Source: Bos javanicus
Lineage: Eukaryota; Chordata; Mammalia; Artiodactyla; Bovidae
Direction: 5' to 3'
NCBI RefSeq assembly: GCF_032452875.1
Contig: NW_026894317.1
Location: 62,001 to 126,000 of the forward strand
DNA: 64,000 nucleotides
Position numbers and translations under genes: made by a program
Notes under the pieces: generated by a model
Told to the model about the DNA's origin: nothing
Seen by the model: only the letters and a program-made list of their open reading frames with translations
Databases searched by the model: none
Shown here: piece by piece, positions 23,801 through 37,789 of the stretch
Position numbering within the stretch: the first letter of the stretch is position 1
Layout: every line of letters starts with the position of its first letter

Positions 23801-25199
23801 CAAACGCCTCAGGAGGCTTGACTCCCTTGAGTCCACCCAGTGAGCTCCAAGAGATACCCGTCGCGACTCGAGAGCAGAGCGGGGTTCTTTGCTTCCACTC
23901 GAGATGAATGCCTGTCTCCCCGGGTGCGTCTGGAATGCAACCCCGAGATCCCTGTCGCCCCTGGAGAGGAACATTGGCTTCTGGACACAAGCCTAGATGA
24001 GGTCTATTGGCCCTGCAGTCACTCGAGAGCAATCCCCAGCTTTCCTTCGCAACTCGAATGGAAGATTGGACTTGCCTGGGCCAACACAAGAGGCAGCCTG
24101 AATTCCCCGTCGTAACTCGAGAATCCCGCCGTAACTCGAGAAAAACCACGTGGCTCCCCCGTCATCGCAAGATGAAGCCCTTTCCCGCTACAGCGTCTCA
24201 GGAGAAGTCCCACGTTAGGAATTGGAGGTCGAAAGGGCACTTGGCACCCTTGATGCGACCCACAAAGTTCCCCGAAATCCCGGTCTCCCTCGAGAGGAAC
24301 ACTGAGGTTTTCCGGCACCCCTTCCTCTGAGCCCTTTCTCCCCTCCTGATCTGGACAGGAGGGTCGACTCCCCTGCTTTGTCTGGAAGGGGTTCCCGACC
24401 TTCCGGTCGCACCTCAGGATGAGGCCGGTCTCACGAAGACATTCCAGACGTGGCCTCGTGGGTGGTTCCACATTCCGTAGGACCCCGATTTCCCGGTCCC
24501 CTCTTGATAAGAACCCGATGCCCGGACACCTCTCCGAACTCCACCCTGTGAATGAAGTCAACACGAAGGGGCAGTGACTCCCCGTGCATCGTTCGGAAAA
24601 ACCCCAGGTTCCAAATACAGCTCGACAAGTGGCCTCTCTCCCCGGGGACATCTCGAGAGGCAAGCGGAGTTCCATGCCTCAACCCAAGACGAGGCCTGAC
24701 TCTCCTGTCCCCAGTCTGCAGGGACCCTGCGATCGGAGTCTGAAATCAGAGGTACCCTGCGGTTCCTGCCTCAACTGGAGATGAGGCCCTCTTCCAATGC
24801 ACCAAACCCAGTGGAGTCCCGAGAGGCCCCTCCCACCTCCAGTTTCCCTGGCTTCTCAGAGCCACCATGAGAAGCCCCCTGAGGTCACCTGCACAAGTCG
24901 AGGGAACCCAGGGTTTCCTGCCTCAACCCGAGAAAGACCTCGAGAGACCTTCTTCAACACGTCTCGAGGCCAGATTCCCCTACCATGGCTCGGGAGCAAT
25001 GACGCGCCCCCTCGCCACTCGCATGGAGACCCGACTTCCCTGGCGCCCCACGAGAGGCTCACTGACCTCGCCGTCGTACCTCGTGAGAAACCGCACACTG
25101 GGGCCGCCGCTCGAGAACAACCCCGAGATTCCCCCGTCATCGAGAGATGAGGGCCTTCGTCTCCTGCATGGCCTAGAGACCAATCTCGCGACCTCTCTC
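23801..25199 (+). repeat. Satellite unit 18 (1,399 bp)
   Basis: Tract A is TGACTCCCC (24575-24583), the last of the TGACT forms in the window. Tract B has lost a CT pair, so gcg runs straight into C5 (25007-25011); unit 32 has the same deletion. Confidence 0.9.
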
Positions 25200-26599
25200 C
25201 AAACGCCTCAGGAGGCTTGACTCCCTTGAGTCCACCCAGTGAGCTCCAAGAGATACCCGTCGCGACTCGAGAGCAGAGCGGGGTTCTTTGCTTCCACTCG
25301 AGATGAATGCCTGTCTCCCCGGGTGCGTCTGGAATGCAACCCCGAGATCCCTGTCGCCCCTGGAGAGGAACATTGGCTTCTGGACACAAGCCTAGATGAG
25401 GTCTATTGGCCCTGCAGTCACTCGAGAGCAATCCCCAGCTTTCCTTCGCAACTCGAATGGAAGATTGGACTTGCCTGGGCCAACACAAGAGGCAGCCTGA
25501 ATTCCCCGTCGTAACTCGAGAATCCCGCCGTAACTCGAGAAAAACCACGTGGCTCCCCCGTCATCGCAAGATGAAGCCCTTTCCCGCTACAGCGTCTCAG
25601 GAGAAGTCCCACGTTAGGAATTGGAGGTCGAAAGGGCACTTGGCACCCTTGATGCGACCCACAAAGTTCCCCGAAATCCCGGTCTCCCTCGAGAGGAACA
25701 CTGAGGTTTTCCGGCACCCCTTCCTCTGAGCCCTTTCTCCCCTCCTGATCTGGACAGGAGGGTCGACTCCCCTGCTTTGTCTGGAAGGGGTTCCCGACCT
25801 TCCGGTCGCACCTCAGGATGAGGCCGGTCTCACGAAGACATTCCAGACGTGGCCTCGTGGGTGGTTCCACATTCCGTAGGACCCCGATTTCCCGGTCCCC
25901 TCTTGATAAGAACCCGATGCCCGGACACCTCTCCGAACTCCACCCTGTGAATGAAGTCAACACGAAGGGGCAGTTTTTCCCCGTGCATCGTTCGGAAAAA
26001 CCCCAGGTTCCAAATACAGCTCGACAAGTGGCCTCTCTCCCCGGGGACATCTCGAGAGGCAAGCGGAGTTCCATGCCTCAACCCAAGACGAGGCCTGACT
26101 CTCCTGTCCCCAGTCTGCAGGGACCCTGCGATCGGAGTCTGAAATCAGAGGTACCCTGCGGTTCCTGCCTCAACTGGAGATGAGGCCCTCTTCCAATGCA
26201 CCAAACCCAGTGGAGTCCCGAGAGGCCCCTCCCACCTCCAGTTTCCCTGGCTTCTCAGAGCCACCATGAGAAGCCCCCTGAGGTCACCTGCACAAGTCGA
26301 GGGAACCCAGGGTTTCCTGCCTCAACCCGAGAAAGACCTCGAGAGACCTTCTTCAACACGTCTCGAGGCCAGATTCCCCTACCATGGCTCGGGAGCAATG
26401 ACGCGCTCCCCTCGCCACTCGCATGGAGACCCGACTTCCCTGGCGCCCCACGAGAGGCTCACTGACCTCGCCGTCGTACCTCGTGAGAAACCGCACACTG
26501 GGGCCGCCGCTCGAGAACAACCCCGAGATTCCCCCGTCATCGAGAGATGAGGGCCTTCGTCTCCTGCATGGCCTAGAGACCAATCTCGCGACCTCTCTC
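25200..26599 (+). repeat. Satellite unit 19 (1,400 bp)
   Basis: Tract A is T5C4 (25974-25982) and tract B is C4; it matches unit 22 at the diagnostic sites. Confidence 0.9.
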
Positions 26600-27997
26600 C
26601 AAACGCCTCAGGAGGCTTGACTCCCTTGAGTCCACCCAGTGAGCTCCAAGAGATACCCGTCGCGACTCGAGAGCAGAGCGGGGTTCTTTGCTTCCACTCG
26701 AGATGAATGCCTGTCTCCCCGGGTGCGTCTGGAATGCAACCCCGAGATCCCTGTCGCCCCTGGAGAGGAACATTGGCTTCTGGACACAAGCCTAGATGAG
26801 GTCTATTGGCCCTGCAGTCACTCGAGAGCAATCCCCAGCTTTCCTTCGCAACTCGAATGGAAGATTGGACTTGCCTGGGCCAACACAAGAGGCAGCCTGA
26901 ATTCCCCGTCGTAACTCGAGAATCCCGCCGTAACTCGAGAAAAACCACGTGGCTCCCCCGTCATCGCAAGATGAAGCCCTTTCCCGCTACAGCGTCTCAG
27001 GAGAAGTCCCACGTTAGGAATTGGAGGTCGAAAGGGCACTTGGCACCCTTGATGCGACCCACAAAGTTCCCCGAAATCCCGGTCTCCCTCGAGAGGAACA
27101 CTGAGGTTTTCCGGCACCCCTTCCTCTGAGCCCTTTCTCCCCTCCTGATCTGGACAGGAGGGTCGACTCCCCTGCTTTGTCTGGAAGGGGTTCCCGACCT
27201 TCCGGTCGCACCTCAGGATGAGGCCGGTCTCACGAAGACATTCCAGACGTGGCCTCGTGGGTGGTTCCACATTCCGTAGGACCCCGATTTCCCGGTCCCC
27301 TCTTGATAAGAACCCGATGCCCGGACACCTCTCCGAACTCCACCCTGTGAATGAAGTCAACACGAAGGGGCAGTTTTTCCGTGCATCGTTCGGAAAAACC
27401 CCAGGTTCCAAATACAGCTCGACAAGTGGCCTCTCTCCCCGGGGACATCTCGAGAGGCAAGCGGAGTTCCATGCCTCAACCCAAGACGAGGCCTGACTCT
27501 CCTGTCCCCAGTCTGCAGGGACCCTGCGATCGGAGTCTGAAATCAGAGGTACCCTGCGGTTCCTGCCTCAACTGGAGATGAGGCCCTCTTCCAATGCACC
27601 AAACCCAGTGGAGTCCCGAGAGGCCCCTCCCACCTCCAGTTTCCCTGGCTTCTCAGAGCCACCATGAGAAGCCCCCTGAGGTCACCTGCACAAGTCGAGG
27701 GAACCCAGGGTTTCCTGCCTCAACCCGAGAAAGACCTCGAGAGACCTTCTTCAACACGTCTCGAGGCCAGATTCCCCTACCATGGCTCGGGAGCAATGAC
27801 GCGCTCCCCTCGCCACTCGCATGGAGACCCGACTTCCCTGGCGCCCCACGAGAGGCTCACTGACCTCGCCGTCGTACCTCGTGAGAAACCGCACACTGGG
27901 GCCGCCGCTCGAGAACAACCCCGAGATTCCCCCGTCATCGAGAGATGAGGGCCTTCGTCTCCTGCATGGCCTAGAGACCAATCTCGCGACCTCTCTC
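26600..27997 (+). repeat. Satellite unit 20 (1,398 bp)
   Basis: Tract A is T5C2 (27374-27380) and tract B is C4; units 21, 23 and 37 have the same type. Confidence 0.9.
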
Positions 27998-29395
27998 CAA
28001 ACGCCTCAGGAGGCTTGACTCCCTTGAGTCCACCCAGTGAGCTCCAAGAGATACCCGTCGCGACTCGAGAGCAGAGCGGGGTTCTTTGCTTCCACTCGAG
28101 ATGAATGCCTGTCTCCCCGGGTGCGTCTGGAATGCAACCCCGAGATCCCTGTCGCCCCTGGAGAGGAACATTGGCTTCTGGACACAAGCCTAGATGAGGT
28201 CTATTGGCCCTGCAGTCACTCGAGAGCAATCCCCAGCTTTCCTTCGCAACTCGAATGGAAGATTGGACTTGCCTGGGCCAACACAAGAGGCAGCCTGAAT
28301 TCCCCGTCGTAACTCGAGAATCCCGCCGTAACTCGAGAAAAACCACGTGGCTCCCCCGTCATCGCAAGATGAAGCCCTTTCCCGCTACAGCGTCTCAGGA
28401 GAAGTCCCACGTTAGGAATTGGAGGTCGAAAGGGCACTTGGCACCCTTGATGCGACCCACAAAGTTCCCCGAAATCCCGGTCTCCCTCGAGAGGAACACT
28501 GAGGTTTTCCGGCACCCCTTCCTCTGAGCCCTTTCTCCCCTCCTGATCTGGACAGGAGGGTCGACTCCCCTGCTTTGTCTGGAAGGGGTTCCCGACCTTC
28601 CGGTCGCACCTCAGGATGAGGCCGGTCTCACGAAGACATTCCAGACGTGGCCTCGTGGGTGGTTCCACATTCCGTAGGACCCCGATTTCCCGGTCCCCTC
28701 TTGATAAGAACCCGATGCCCGGACACCTCTCCGAACTCCACCCTGTGAATGAAGTCAACACGAAGGGGCAGTTTTTCCGTGCATCGTTCGGAAAAACCCC
28801 AGGTTCCAAATACAGCTCGACAAGTGGCCTCTCTCCCCGGGGACATCTCGAGAGGCAAGCGGAGTTCCATGCCTCAACCCAAGACGAGGCCTGACTCTCC
28901 TGTCCCCAGTCTGCAGGGACCCTGCGATCGGAGTCTGAAATCAGAGGTACCCTGCGGTTCCTGCCTCAACTGGAGATGAGGCCCTCTTCCAATGCACCAA
29001 ACCCAGTGGAGTCCCGAGAGGCCCCTCCCACCTCCAGTTTCCCTGGCTTCTCAGAGCCACCATGAGAAGCCCCCTGAGGTCACCTGCACAAGTCGAGGGA
29101 ACCCAGGGTTTCCTGCCTCAACCCGAGAAAGACCTCGAGAGACCTTCTTCAACACGTCTCGAGGCCAGATTCCCCTACCATGGCTCGGGAGCAATGACGC
29201 GCTCCCCTCGCCACTCGCATGGAGACCCGACTTCCCTGGCGCCCCACGAGAGGCTCACTGACCTCGCCGTCGTACCTCGTGAGAAACCGCACACTGGGGC
29301 CGCCGCTCGAGAACAACCCCGAGATTCCCCCGTCATCGAGAGATGAGGGCCTTCGTCTCCTGCATGGCCTAGAGACCAATCTCGCGACCTCTCTC
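27998..29395 (+). repeat. Satellite unit 21 (1,398 bp)
   Basis: Tract A is T5C2 (28772-28778) and tract B is C4. No difference from unit 20 was seen at the diagnostic sites. Confidence 0.9.
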
Positions 29396-30795
29396 CAAAC
29401 GCCTCAGGAGGCTTGACTCCCTTGAGTCCACCCAGTGAGCTCCAAGAGATACCCGTCGCGACTCGAGAGCAGAGCGGGGTTCTTTGCTTCCACTCGAGAT
29501 GAATGCCTGTCTCCCCGGGTGCGTCTGGAATGCAACCCCGAGATCCCTGTCGCCCCTGGAGAGGAACATTGGCTTCTGGACACAAGCCTAGATGAGGTCT
29601 ATTGGCCCTGCAGTCACTCGAGAGCAATCCCCAGCTTTCCTTCGCAACTCGAATGGAAGATTGGACTTGCCTGGGCCAACACAAGAGGCAGCCTGAATTC
29701 CCCGTCGTAACTCGAGAATCCCGCCGTAACTCGAGAAAAACCACGTGGCTCCCCCGTCATCGCAAGATGAAGCCCTTTCCCGCTACAGCGTCTCAGGAGA
29801 AGTCCCACGTTAGGAATTGGAGGTCGAAAGGGCACTTGGCACCCTTGATGCGACCCACAAAGTTCCCCGAAATCCCGGTCTCCCTCGAGAGGAACACTGA
29901 GGTTTTCCGGCACCCCTTCCTCTGAGCCCTTTCTCCCCTCCTGATCTGGACAGGAGGGTCGACTCCCCTGCTTTGTCTGGAAGGGGTTCCCGACCTTCCG
30001 GTCGCACCTCAGGATGAGGCCGGTCTCACGAAGACATTCCAGACGTGGCCTCGTGGGTGGTTCCACATTCCGTAGGACCCCGATTTCCCGGTCCCCTCTT
30101 GATAAGAACCCGATGCCCGGACACCTCTCCGAACTCCACCCTGTGAATGAAGTCAACACGAAGGGGCAGTTTTTCCCCGTGCATCGTTCGGAAAAACCCC
30201 AGGTTCCAAATACAGCTCGACAAGTGGCCTCTCTCCCCGGGGACATCTCGAGAGGCAAGCGGAGTTCCATGCCTCAACCCAAGACGAGGCCTGACTCTCC
30301 TGTCCCCAGTCTGCAGGGACCCTGCGATCGGAGTCTGAAATCAGAGGTACCCTGCGGTTCCTGCCTCAACTGGAGATGAGGCCCTCTTCCAATGCACCAA
30401 ACCCAGTGGAGTCCCGAGAGGCCCCTCCCACCTCCAGTTTCCCTGGCTTCTCAGAGCCACCATGAGAAGCCCCCTGAGGTCACCTGCACAAGTCGAGGGA
30501 ACCCAGGGTTTCCTGCCTCAACCCGAGAAAGACCTCGAGAGACCTTCTTCAACACGTCTCGAGGCCAGATTCCCCTACCATGGCTCGGGAGCAATGACGC
30601 GCTCCCCTCGCCACTCGCATGGAGACCCGACTTCCCTGGCGCCCCACGAGAGGCTCACTGACCTCGCCGTCGTACCTCGTGAGAAACCGCACACTGGGGC
30701 CGCCGCTCGAGAACAACCCCGAGATTCCCCCGTCATCGAGAGATGAGGGCCTTCGTCTCCTGCATGGCCTAGAGACCAATCTCGCGACCTCTCTC
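29396..30795 (+). repeat. Satellite unit 22 (1,400 bp)
   Basis: Tract A is T5C4 (30170-30178) and tract B is C4, as in unit 19. Confidence 0.9.
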
Positions 30796-32193
30796 CAAAC
30801 GCCTCAGGAGGCTTGACTCCCTTGAGTCCACCCAGTGAGCTCCAAGAGATACCCGTCGCGACTCGAGAGCAGAGCGGGGTTCTTTGCTTCCACTCGAGAT
30901 GAATGCCTGTCTCCCCGGGTGCGTCTGGAATGCAACCCCGAGATCCCTGTCGCCCCTGGAGAGGAACATTGGCTTCTGGACACAAGCCTAGATGAGGTCT
31001 ATTGGCCCTGCAGTCACTCGAGAGCAATCCCCAGCTTTCCTTCGCAACTCGAATGGAAGATTGGACTTGCCTGGGCCAACACAAGAGGCAGCCTGAATTC
31101 CCCGTCGTAACTCGAGAATCCCGCCGTAACTCGAGAAAAACCACGTGGCTCCCCCGTCATCGCAAGATGAAGCCCTTTCCCGCTACAGCGTCTCAGGAGA
31201 AGTCCCACGTTAGGAATTGGAGGTCGAAAGGGCACTTGGCACCCTTGATGCGACCCACAAAGTTCCCCGAAATCCCGGTCTCCCTCGAGAGGAACACTGA
31301 GGTTTTCCGGCACCCCTTCCTCTGAGCCCTTTCTCCCCTCCTGATCTGGACAGGAGGGTCGACTCCCCTGCTTTGTCTGGAAGGGGTTCCCGACCTTCCG
31401 GTCGCACCTCAGGATGAGGCCGGTCTCACGAAGACATTCCAGACGTGGCCTCGTGGGTGGTTCCACATTCCGTAGGACCCCGATTTCCCGGTCCCCTCTT
31501 GATAAGAACCCGATGCCCGGACACCTCTCCGAACTCCACCCTGTGAATGAAGTCAACACGAAGGGGCAGTTTTTCCGTGCATCGTTCGGAAAAACCCCAG
31601 GTTCCAAATACAGCTCGACAAGTGGCCTCTCTCCCCGGGGACATCTCGAGAGGCAAGCGGAGTTCCATGCCTCAACCCAAGACGAGGCCTGACTCTCCTG
31701 TCCCCAGTCTGCAGGGACCCTGCGATCGGAGTCTGAAATCAGAGGTACCCTGCGGTTCCTGCCTCAACTGGAGATGAGGCCCTCTTCCAATGCACCAAAC
31801 CCAGTGGAGTCCCGAGAGGCCCCTCCCACCTCCAGTTTCCCTGGCTTCTCAGAGCCACCATGAGAAGCCCCCTGAGGTCACCTGCACAAGTCGAGGGAAC
31901 CCAGGGTTTCCTGCCTCAACCCGAGAAAGACCTCGAGAGACCTTCTTCAACACGTCTCGAGGCCAGATTCCCCTACCATGGCTCGGGAGCAATGACGCGC
32001 TCCCCTCGCCACTCGCATGGAGACCCGACTTCCCTGGCGCCCCACGAGAGGCTCACTGACCTCGCCGTCGTACCTCGTGAGAAACCGCACACTGGGGCCG
32101 CCGCTCGAGAACAACCCCGAGATTCCCCCGTCATCGAGAGATGAGGGCCTTCGTCTCCTGCATGGCCTAGAGACCAATCTCGCGACCTCTCTC
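30796..32193 (+). repeat. Satellite unit 23 (1,398 bp)
   Basis: Tract A is T5C2 (31570-31576) and tract B is C4. Confidence 0.9.
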
Positions 32194-33592
32194 CAAACGC
32201 CTCAGGAGGCTTGACTCCCTTGAGTCCACCCAGTGAGCTCCAAGAGATACCCGTCGCGACTCGAGAGCAGAGCGGGGTTCTTTGCTTCCACTCGAGATGA
32301 ATGCCTGTCTCCCCGGGTGCGTCTGGAATGCAACCCCGAGATCCCTGTCGCCCCTGGAGAGGAACATTGGCTTCTGGACACAAGCCTAGATGAGGTCTAT
32401 TGGCCCTGCAGTCACTCGAGAGCAATCCCCAGCTTTCCTTCGCAACTCGAATGGAAGATTGGACTTGCCTGGGCCAACACAAGAGGCAGCCTGAATTCCC
32501 CGTCGTAACTCGAGAATCCCGCCGTAACTCGAGAAAAACCACGTGGCTCCCCCGTCATCGCAAGATGAAGCCCTTTCCCGCTACAGCGTCTCAGGAGAAG
32601 TCCCACGTTAGGAATTGGAGGTCGAAAGGGCACTTGGCACCCTTGATGCGACCCACAAAGTTCCCCGAAATCCCGGTCTCCCTCGAGAGGAACACTGAGG
32701 TTTTCCGGCACCCCTTCCTCTGAGCCCTTTCTCCCCTCCTGATCTGGACAGGAGGGTCGACTCCCCTGCTTTGTCTGGAAGGGGTTCCCGACCTTCCGGT
32801 CGCACCTCAGGATGAGGCCGGTCTCACGAAGACATTCCAGACGTGGCCTCGTGGGTGGTTCCACATTCCGTAGGACCCCGATTTCCCGGTCCCCTCTTGA
32901 TAAGAACCCGATGCCCGGACACCTCTCCGAACTCCACCCTGTGAATGAAGTCAACACGAAGGGGCAGTTTTTCCGTGCATCGTTCGGAAAAACCCCAGGT
33001 TCCAAATACAGCTCGACAAGTGGCCTCTCTCCCCGGGGACATCTCGAGAGGCAAGCGGAGTTCCATGCCTCAACCCAAGACGAGGCCTGACTCTCCTGTC
33101 CCCAGTCTGCAGGGACCCTGCGATCGGAGTCTGAAATCAGAGGTACCCTGCGGTTCCTGCCTCAACTGGAGATGAGGCCCTCTTCCAATGCACCAAACCC
33201 AGTGGAGTCCCGAGAGGCCCCTCCCACCTCCAGTTTCCCTGGCTTCTCAGAGCCACCATGAGAAGCCCCCTGAGGTCACCTGCACAAGTCGAGGGAACCC
33301 AGGGTTTCCTGCCTCAACCCGAGAAAGACCTCGAGAGACCTTCTTCAACACGTCTCGAGGCCAGATTCCCCTACCATGGCTCGGGAGCAATGACGCGCTC
33401 CCCCTCGCCACTCGCATGGAGACCCGACTTCCCTGGCGCCCCACGAGAGGCTCACTGACCTCGCCGTCGTACCTCGTGAGAAACCGCACACTGGGGCCGC
33501 CGCTCGAGAACAACCCCGAGATTCCCCCGTCATCGAGAGATGAGGGCCTTCGTCTCCTGCATGGCCTAGAGACCAATCTCGCGACCTCTCTC
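32194..33592 (+). repeat. Satellite unit 24 (1,399 bp), consensus type
   Basis: Tract A is T5C2, the A-run A5 and tract B C5. It opens a run of four units (24-27) indistinguishable at all sites checked. Confidence 0.9.
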
Positions 33593-34991
33593 CAAACGCC
33601 TCAGGAGGCTTGACTCCCTTGAGTCCACCCAGTGAGCTCCAAGAGATACCCGTCGCGACTCGAGAGCAGAGCGGGGTTCTTTGCTTCCACTCGAGATGAA
33701 TGCCTGTCTCCCCGGGTGCGTCTGGAATGCAACCCCGAGATCCCTGTCGCCCCTGGAGAGGAACATTGGCTTCTGGACACAAGCCTAGATGAGGTCTATT
33801 GGCCCTGCAGTCACTCGAGAGCAATCCCCAGCTTTCCTTCGCAACTCGAATGGAAGATTGGACTTGCCTGGGCCAACACAAGAGGCAGCCTGAATTCCCC
33901 GTCGTAACTCGAGAATCCCGCCGTAACTCGAGAAAAACCACGTGGCTCCCCCGTCATCGCAAGATGAAGCCCTTTCCCGCTACAGCGTCTCAGGAGAAGT
34001 CCCACGTTAGGAATTGGAGGTCGAAAGGGCACTTGGCACCCTTGATGCGACCCACAAAGTTCCCCGAAATCCCGGTCTCCCTCGAGAGGAACACTGAGGT
34101 TTTCCGGCACCCCTTCCTCTGAGCCCTTTCTCCCCTCCTGATCTGGACAGGAGGGTCGACTCCCCTGCTTTGTCTGGAAGGGGTTCCCGACCTTCCGGTC
34201 GCACCTCAGGATGAGGCCGGTCTCACGAAGACATTCCAGACGTGGCCTCGTGGGTGGTTCCACATTCCGTAGGACCCCGATTTCCCGGTCCCCTCTTGAT
34301 AAGAACCCGATGCCCGGACACCTCTCCGAACTCCACCCTGTGAATGAAGTCAACACGAAGGGGCAGTTTTTCCGTGCATCGTTCGGAAAAACCCCAGGTT
34401 CCAAATACAGCTCGACAAGTGGCCTCTCTCCCCGGGGACATCTCGAGAGGCAAGCGGAGTTCCATGCCTCAACCCAAGACGAGGCCTGACTCTCCTGTCC
34501 CCAGTCTGCAGGGACCCTGCGATCGGAGTCTGAAATCAGAGGTACCCTGCGGTTCCTGCCTCAACTGGAGATGAGGCCCTCTTCCAATGCACCAAACCCA
34601 GTGGAGTCCCGAGAGGCCCCTCCCACCTCCAGTTTCCCTGGCTTCTCAGAGCCACCATGAGAAGCCCCCTGAGGTCACCTGCACAAGTCGAGGGAACCCA
34701 GGGTTTCCTGCCTCAACCCGAGAAAGACCTCGAGAGACCTTCTTCAACACGTCTCGAGGCCAGATTCCCCTACCATGGCTCGGGAGCAATGACGCGCTCC
34801 CCCTCGCCACTCGCATGGAGACCCGACTTCCCTGGCGCCCCACGAGAGGCTCACTGACCTCGCCGTCGTACCTCGTGAGAAACCGCACACTGGGGCCGCC
34901 GCTCGAGAACAACCCCGAGATTCCCCCGTCATCGAGAGATGAGGGCCTTCGTCTCCTGCATGGCCTAGAGACCAATCTCGCGACCTCTCTC
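33593..34991 (+). repeat. Satellite unit 25 (1,399 bp), consensus type
   Basis: Consensus at every diagnostic site (T5C2, A5, C5). Confidence 0.9.
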
Positions 34992-36390
34992 CAAACGCCT
35001 CAGGAGGCTTGACTCCCTTGAGTCCACCCAGTGAGCTCCAAGAGATACCCGTCGCGACTCGAGAGCAGAGCGGGGTTCTTTGCTTCCACTCGAGATGAAT
35101 GCCTGTCTCCCCGGGTGCGTCTGGAATGCAACCCCGAGATCCCTGTCGCCCCTGGAGAGGAACATTGGCTTCTGGACACAAGCCTAGATGAGGTCTATTG
35201 GCCCTGCAGTCACTCGAGAGCAATCCCCAGCTTTCCTTCGCAACTCGAATGGAAGATTGGACTTGCCTGGGCCAACACAAGAGGCAGCCTGAATTCCCCG
35301 TCGTAACTCGAGAATCCCGCCGTAACTCGAGAAAAACCACGTGGCTCCCCCGTCATCGCAAGATGAAGCCCTTTCCCGCTACAGCGTCTCAGGAGAAGTC
35401 CCACGTTAGGAATTGGAGGTCGAAAGGGCACTTGGCACCCTTGATGCGACCCACAAAGTTCCCCGAAATCCCGGTCTCCCTCGAGAGGAACACTGAGGTT
35501 TTCCGGCACCCCTTCCTCTGAGCCCTTTCTCCCCTCCTGATCTGGACAGGAGGGTCGACTCCCCTGCTTTGTCTGGAAGGGGTTCCCGACCTTCCGGTCG
35601 CACCTCAGGATGAGGCCGGTCTCACGAAGACATTCCAGACGTGGCCTCGTGGGTGGTTCCACATTCCGTAGGACCCCGATTTCCCGGTCCCCTCTTGATA
35701 AGAACCCGATGCCCGGACACCTCTCCGAACTCCACCCTGTGAATGAAGTCAACACGAAGGGGCAGTTTTTCCGTGCATCGTTCGGAAAAACCCCAGGTTC
35801 CAAATACAGCTCGACAAGTGGCCTCTCTCCCCGGGGACATCTCGAGAGGCAAGCGGAGTTCCATGCCTCAACCCAAGACGAGGCCTGACTCTCCTGTCCC
35901 CAGTCTGCAGGGACCCTGCGATCGGAGTCTGAAATCAGAGGTACCCTGCGGTTCCTGCCTCAACTGGAGATGAGGCCCTCTTCCAATGCACCAAACCCAG
36001 TGGAGTCCCGAGAGGCCCCTCCCACCTCCAGTTTCCCTGGCTTCTCAGAGCCACCATGAGAAGCCCCCTGAGGTCACCTGCACAAGTCGAGGGAACCCAG
36101 GGTTTCCTGCCTCAACCCGAGAAAGACCTCGAGAGACCTTCTTCAACACGTCTCGAGGCCAGATTCCCCTACCATGGCTCGGGAGCAATGACGCGCTCCC
36201 CCTCGCCACTCGCATGGAGACCCGACTTCCCTGGCGCCCCACGAGAGGCTCACTGACCTCGCCGTCGTACCTCGTGAGAAACCGCACACTGGGGCCGCCG
36301 CTCGAGAACAACCCCGAGATTCCCCCGTCATCGAGAGATGAGGGCCTTCGTCTCCTGCATGGCCTAGAGACCAATCTCGCGACCTCTCTC
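34992..36390 (+). repeat. Satellite unit 26 (1,399 bp), consensus type
   Basis: Consensus at every diagnostic site (T5C2, A5, C5). Confidence 0.9.
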
Positions 36391-37789
36391 CAAACGCCTC
36401 AGGAGGCTTGACTCCCTTGAGTCCACCCAGTGAGCTCCAAGAGATACCCGTCGCGACTCGAGAGCAGAGCGGGGTTCTTTGCTTCCACTCGAGATGAATG
36501 CCTGTCTCCCCGGGTGCGTCTGGAATGCAACCCCGAGATCCCTGTCGCCCCTGGAGAGGAACATTGGCTTCTGGACACAAGCCTAGATGAGGTCTATTGG
36601 CCCTGCAGTCACTCGAGAGCAATCCCCAGCTTTCCTTCGCAACTCGAATGGAAGATTGGACTTGCCTGGGCCAACACAAGAGGCAGCCTGAATTCCCCGT
36701 CGTAACTCGAGAATCCCGCCGTAACTCGAGAAAAACCACGTGGCTCCCCCGTCATCGCAAGATGAAGCCCTTTCCCGCTACAGCGTCTCAGGAGAAGTCC
36801 CACGTTAGGAATTGGAGGTCGAAAGGGCACTTGGCACCCTTGATGCGACCCACAAAGTTCCCCGAAATCCCGGTCTCCCTCGAGAGGAACACTGAGGTTT
36901 TCCGGCACCCCTTCCTCTGAGCCCTTTCTCCCCTCCTGATCTGGACAGGAGGGTCGACTCCCCTGCTTTGTCTGGAAGGGGTTCCCGACCTTCCGGTCGC
37001 ACCTCAGGATGAGGCCGGTCTCACGAAGACATTCCAGACGTGGCCTCGTGGGTGGTTCCACATTCCGTAGGACCCCGATTTCCCGGTCCCCTCTTGATAA
37101 GAACCCGATGCCCGGACACCTCTCCGAACTCCACCCTGTGAATGAAGTCAACACGAAGGGGCAGTTTTTCCGTGCATCGTTCGGAAAAACCCCAGGTTCC
37201 AAATACAGCTCGACAAGTGGCCTCTCTCCCCGGGGACATCTCGAGAGGCAAGCGGAGTTCCATGCCTCAACCCAAGACGAGGCCTGACTCTCCTGTCCCC
37301 AGTCTGCAGGGACCCTGCGATCGGAGTCTGAAATCAGAGGTACCCTGCGGTTCCTGCCTCAACTGGAGATGAGGCCCTCTTCCAATGCACCAAACCCAGT
37401 GGAGTCCCGAGAGGCCCCTCCCACCTCCAGTTTCCCTGGCTTCTCAGAGCCACCATGAGAAGCCCCCTGAGGTCACCTGCACAAGTCGAGGGAACCCAGG
37501 GTTTCCTGCCTCAACCCGAGAAAGACCTCGAGAGACCTTCTTCAACACGTCTCGAGGCCAGATTCCCCTACCATGGCTCGGGAGCAATGACGCGCTCCCC
37601 CTCGCCACTCGCATGGAGACCCGACTTCCCTGGCGCCCCACGAGAGGCTCACTGACCTCGCCGTCGTACCTCGTGAGAAACCGCACACTGGGGCCGCCGC
37701 TCGAGAACAACCCCGAGATTCCCCCGTCATCGAGAGATGAGGGCCTTCGTCTCCTGCATGGCCTAGAGACCAATCTCGCGACCTCTCTC
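36391..37789 (+). repeat. Satellite unit 27 (1,399 bp), consensus type
   Basis: Consensus at every diagnostic site; last of the 24-27 run. Confidence 0.9.
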
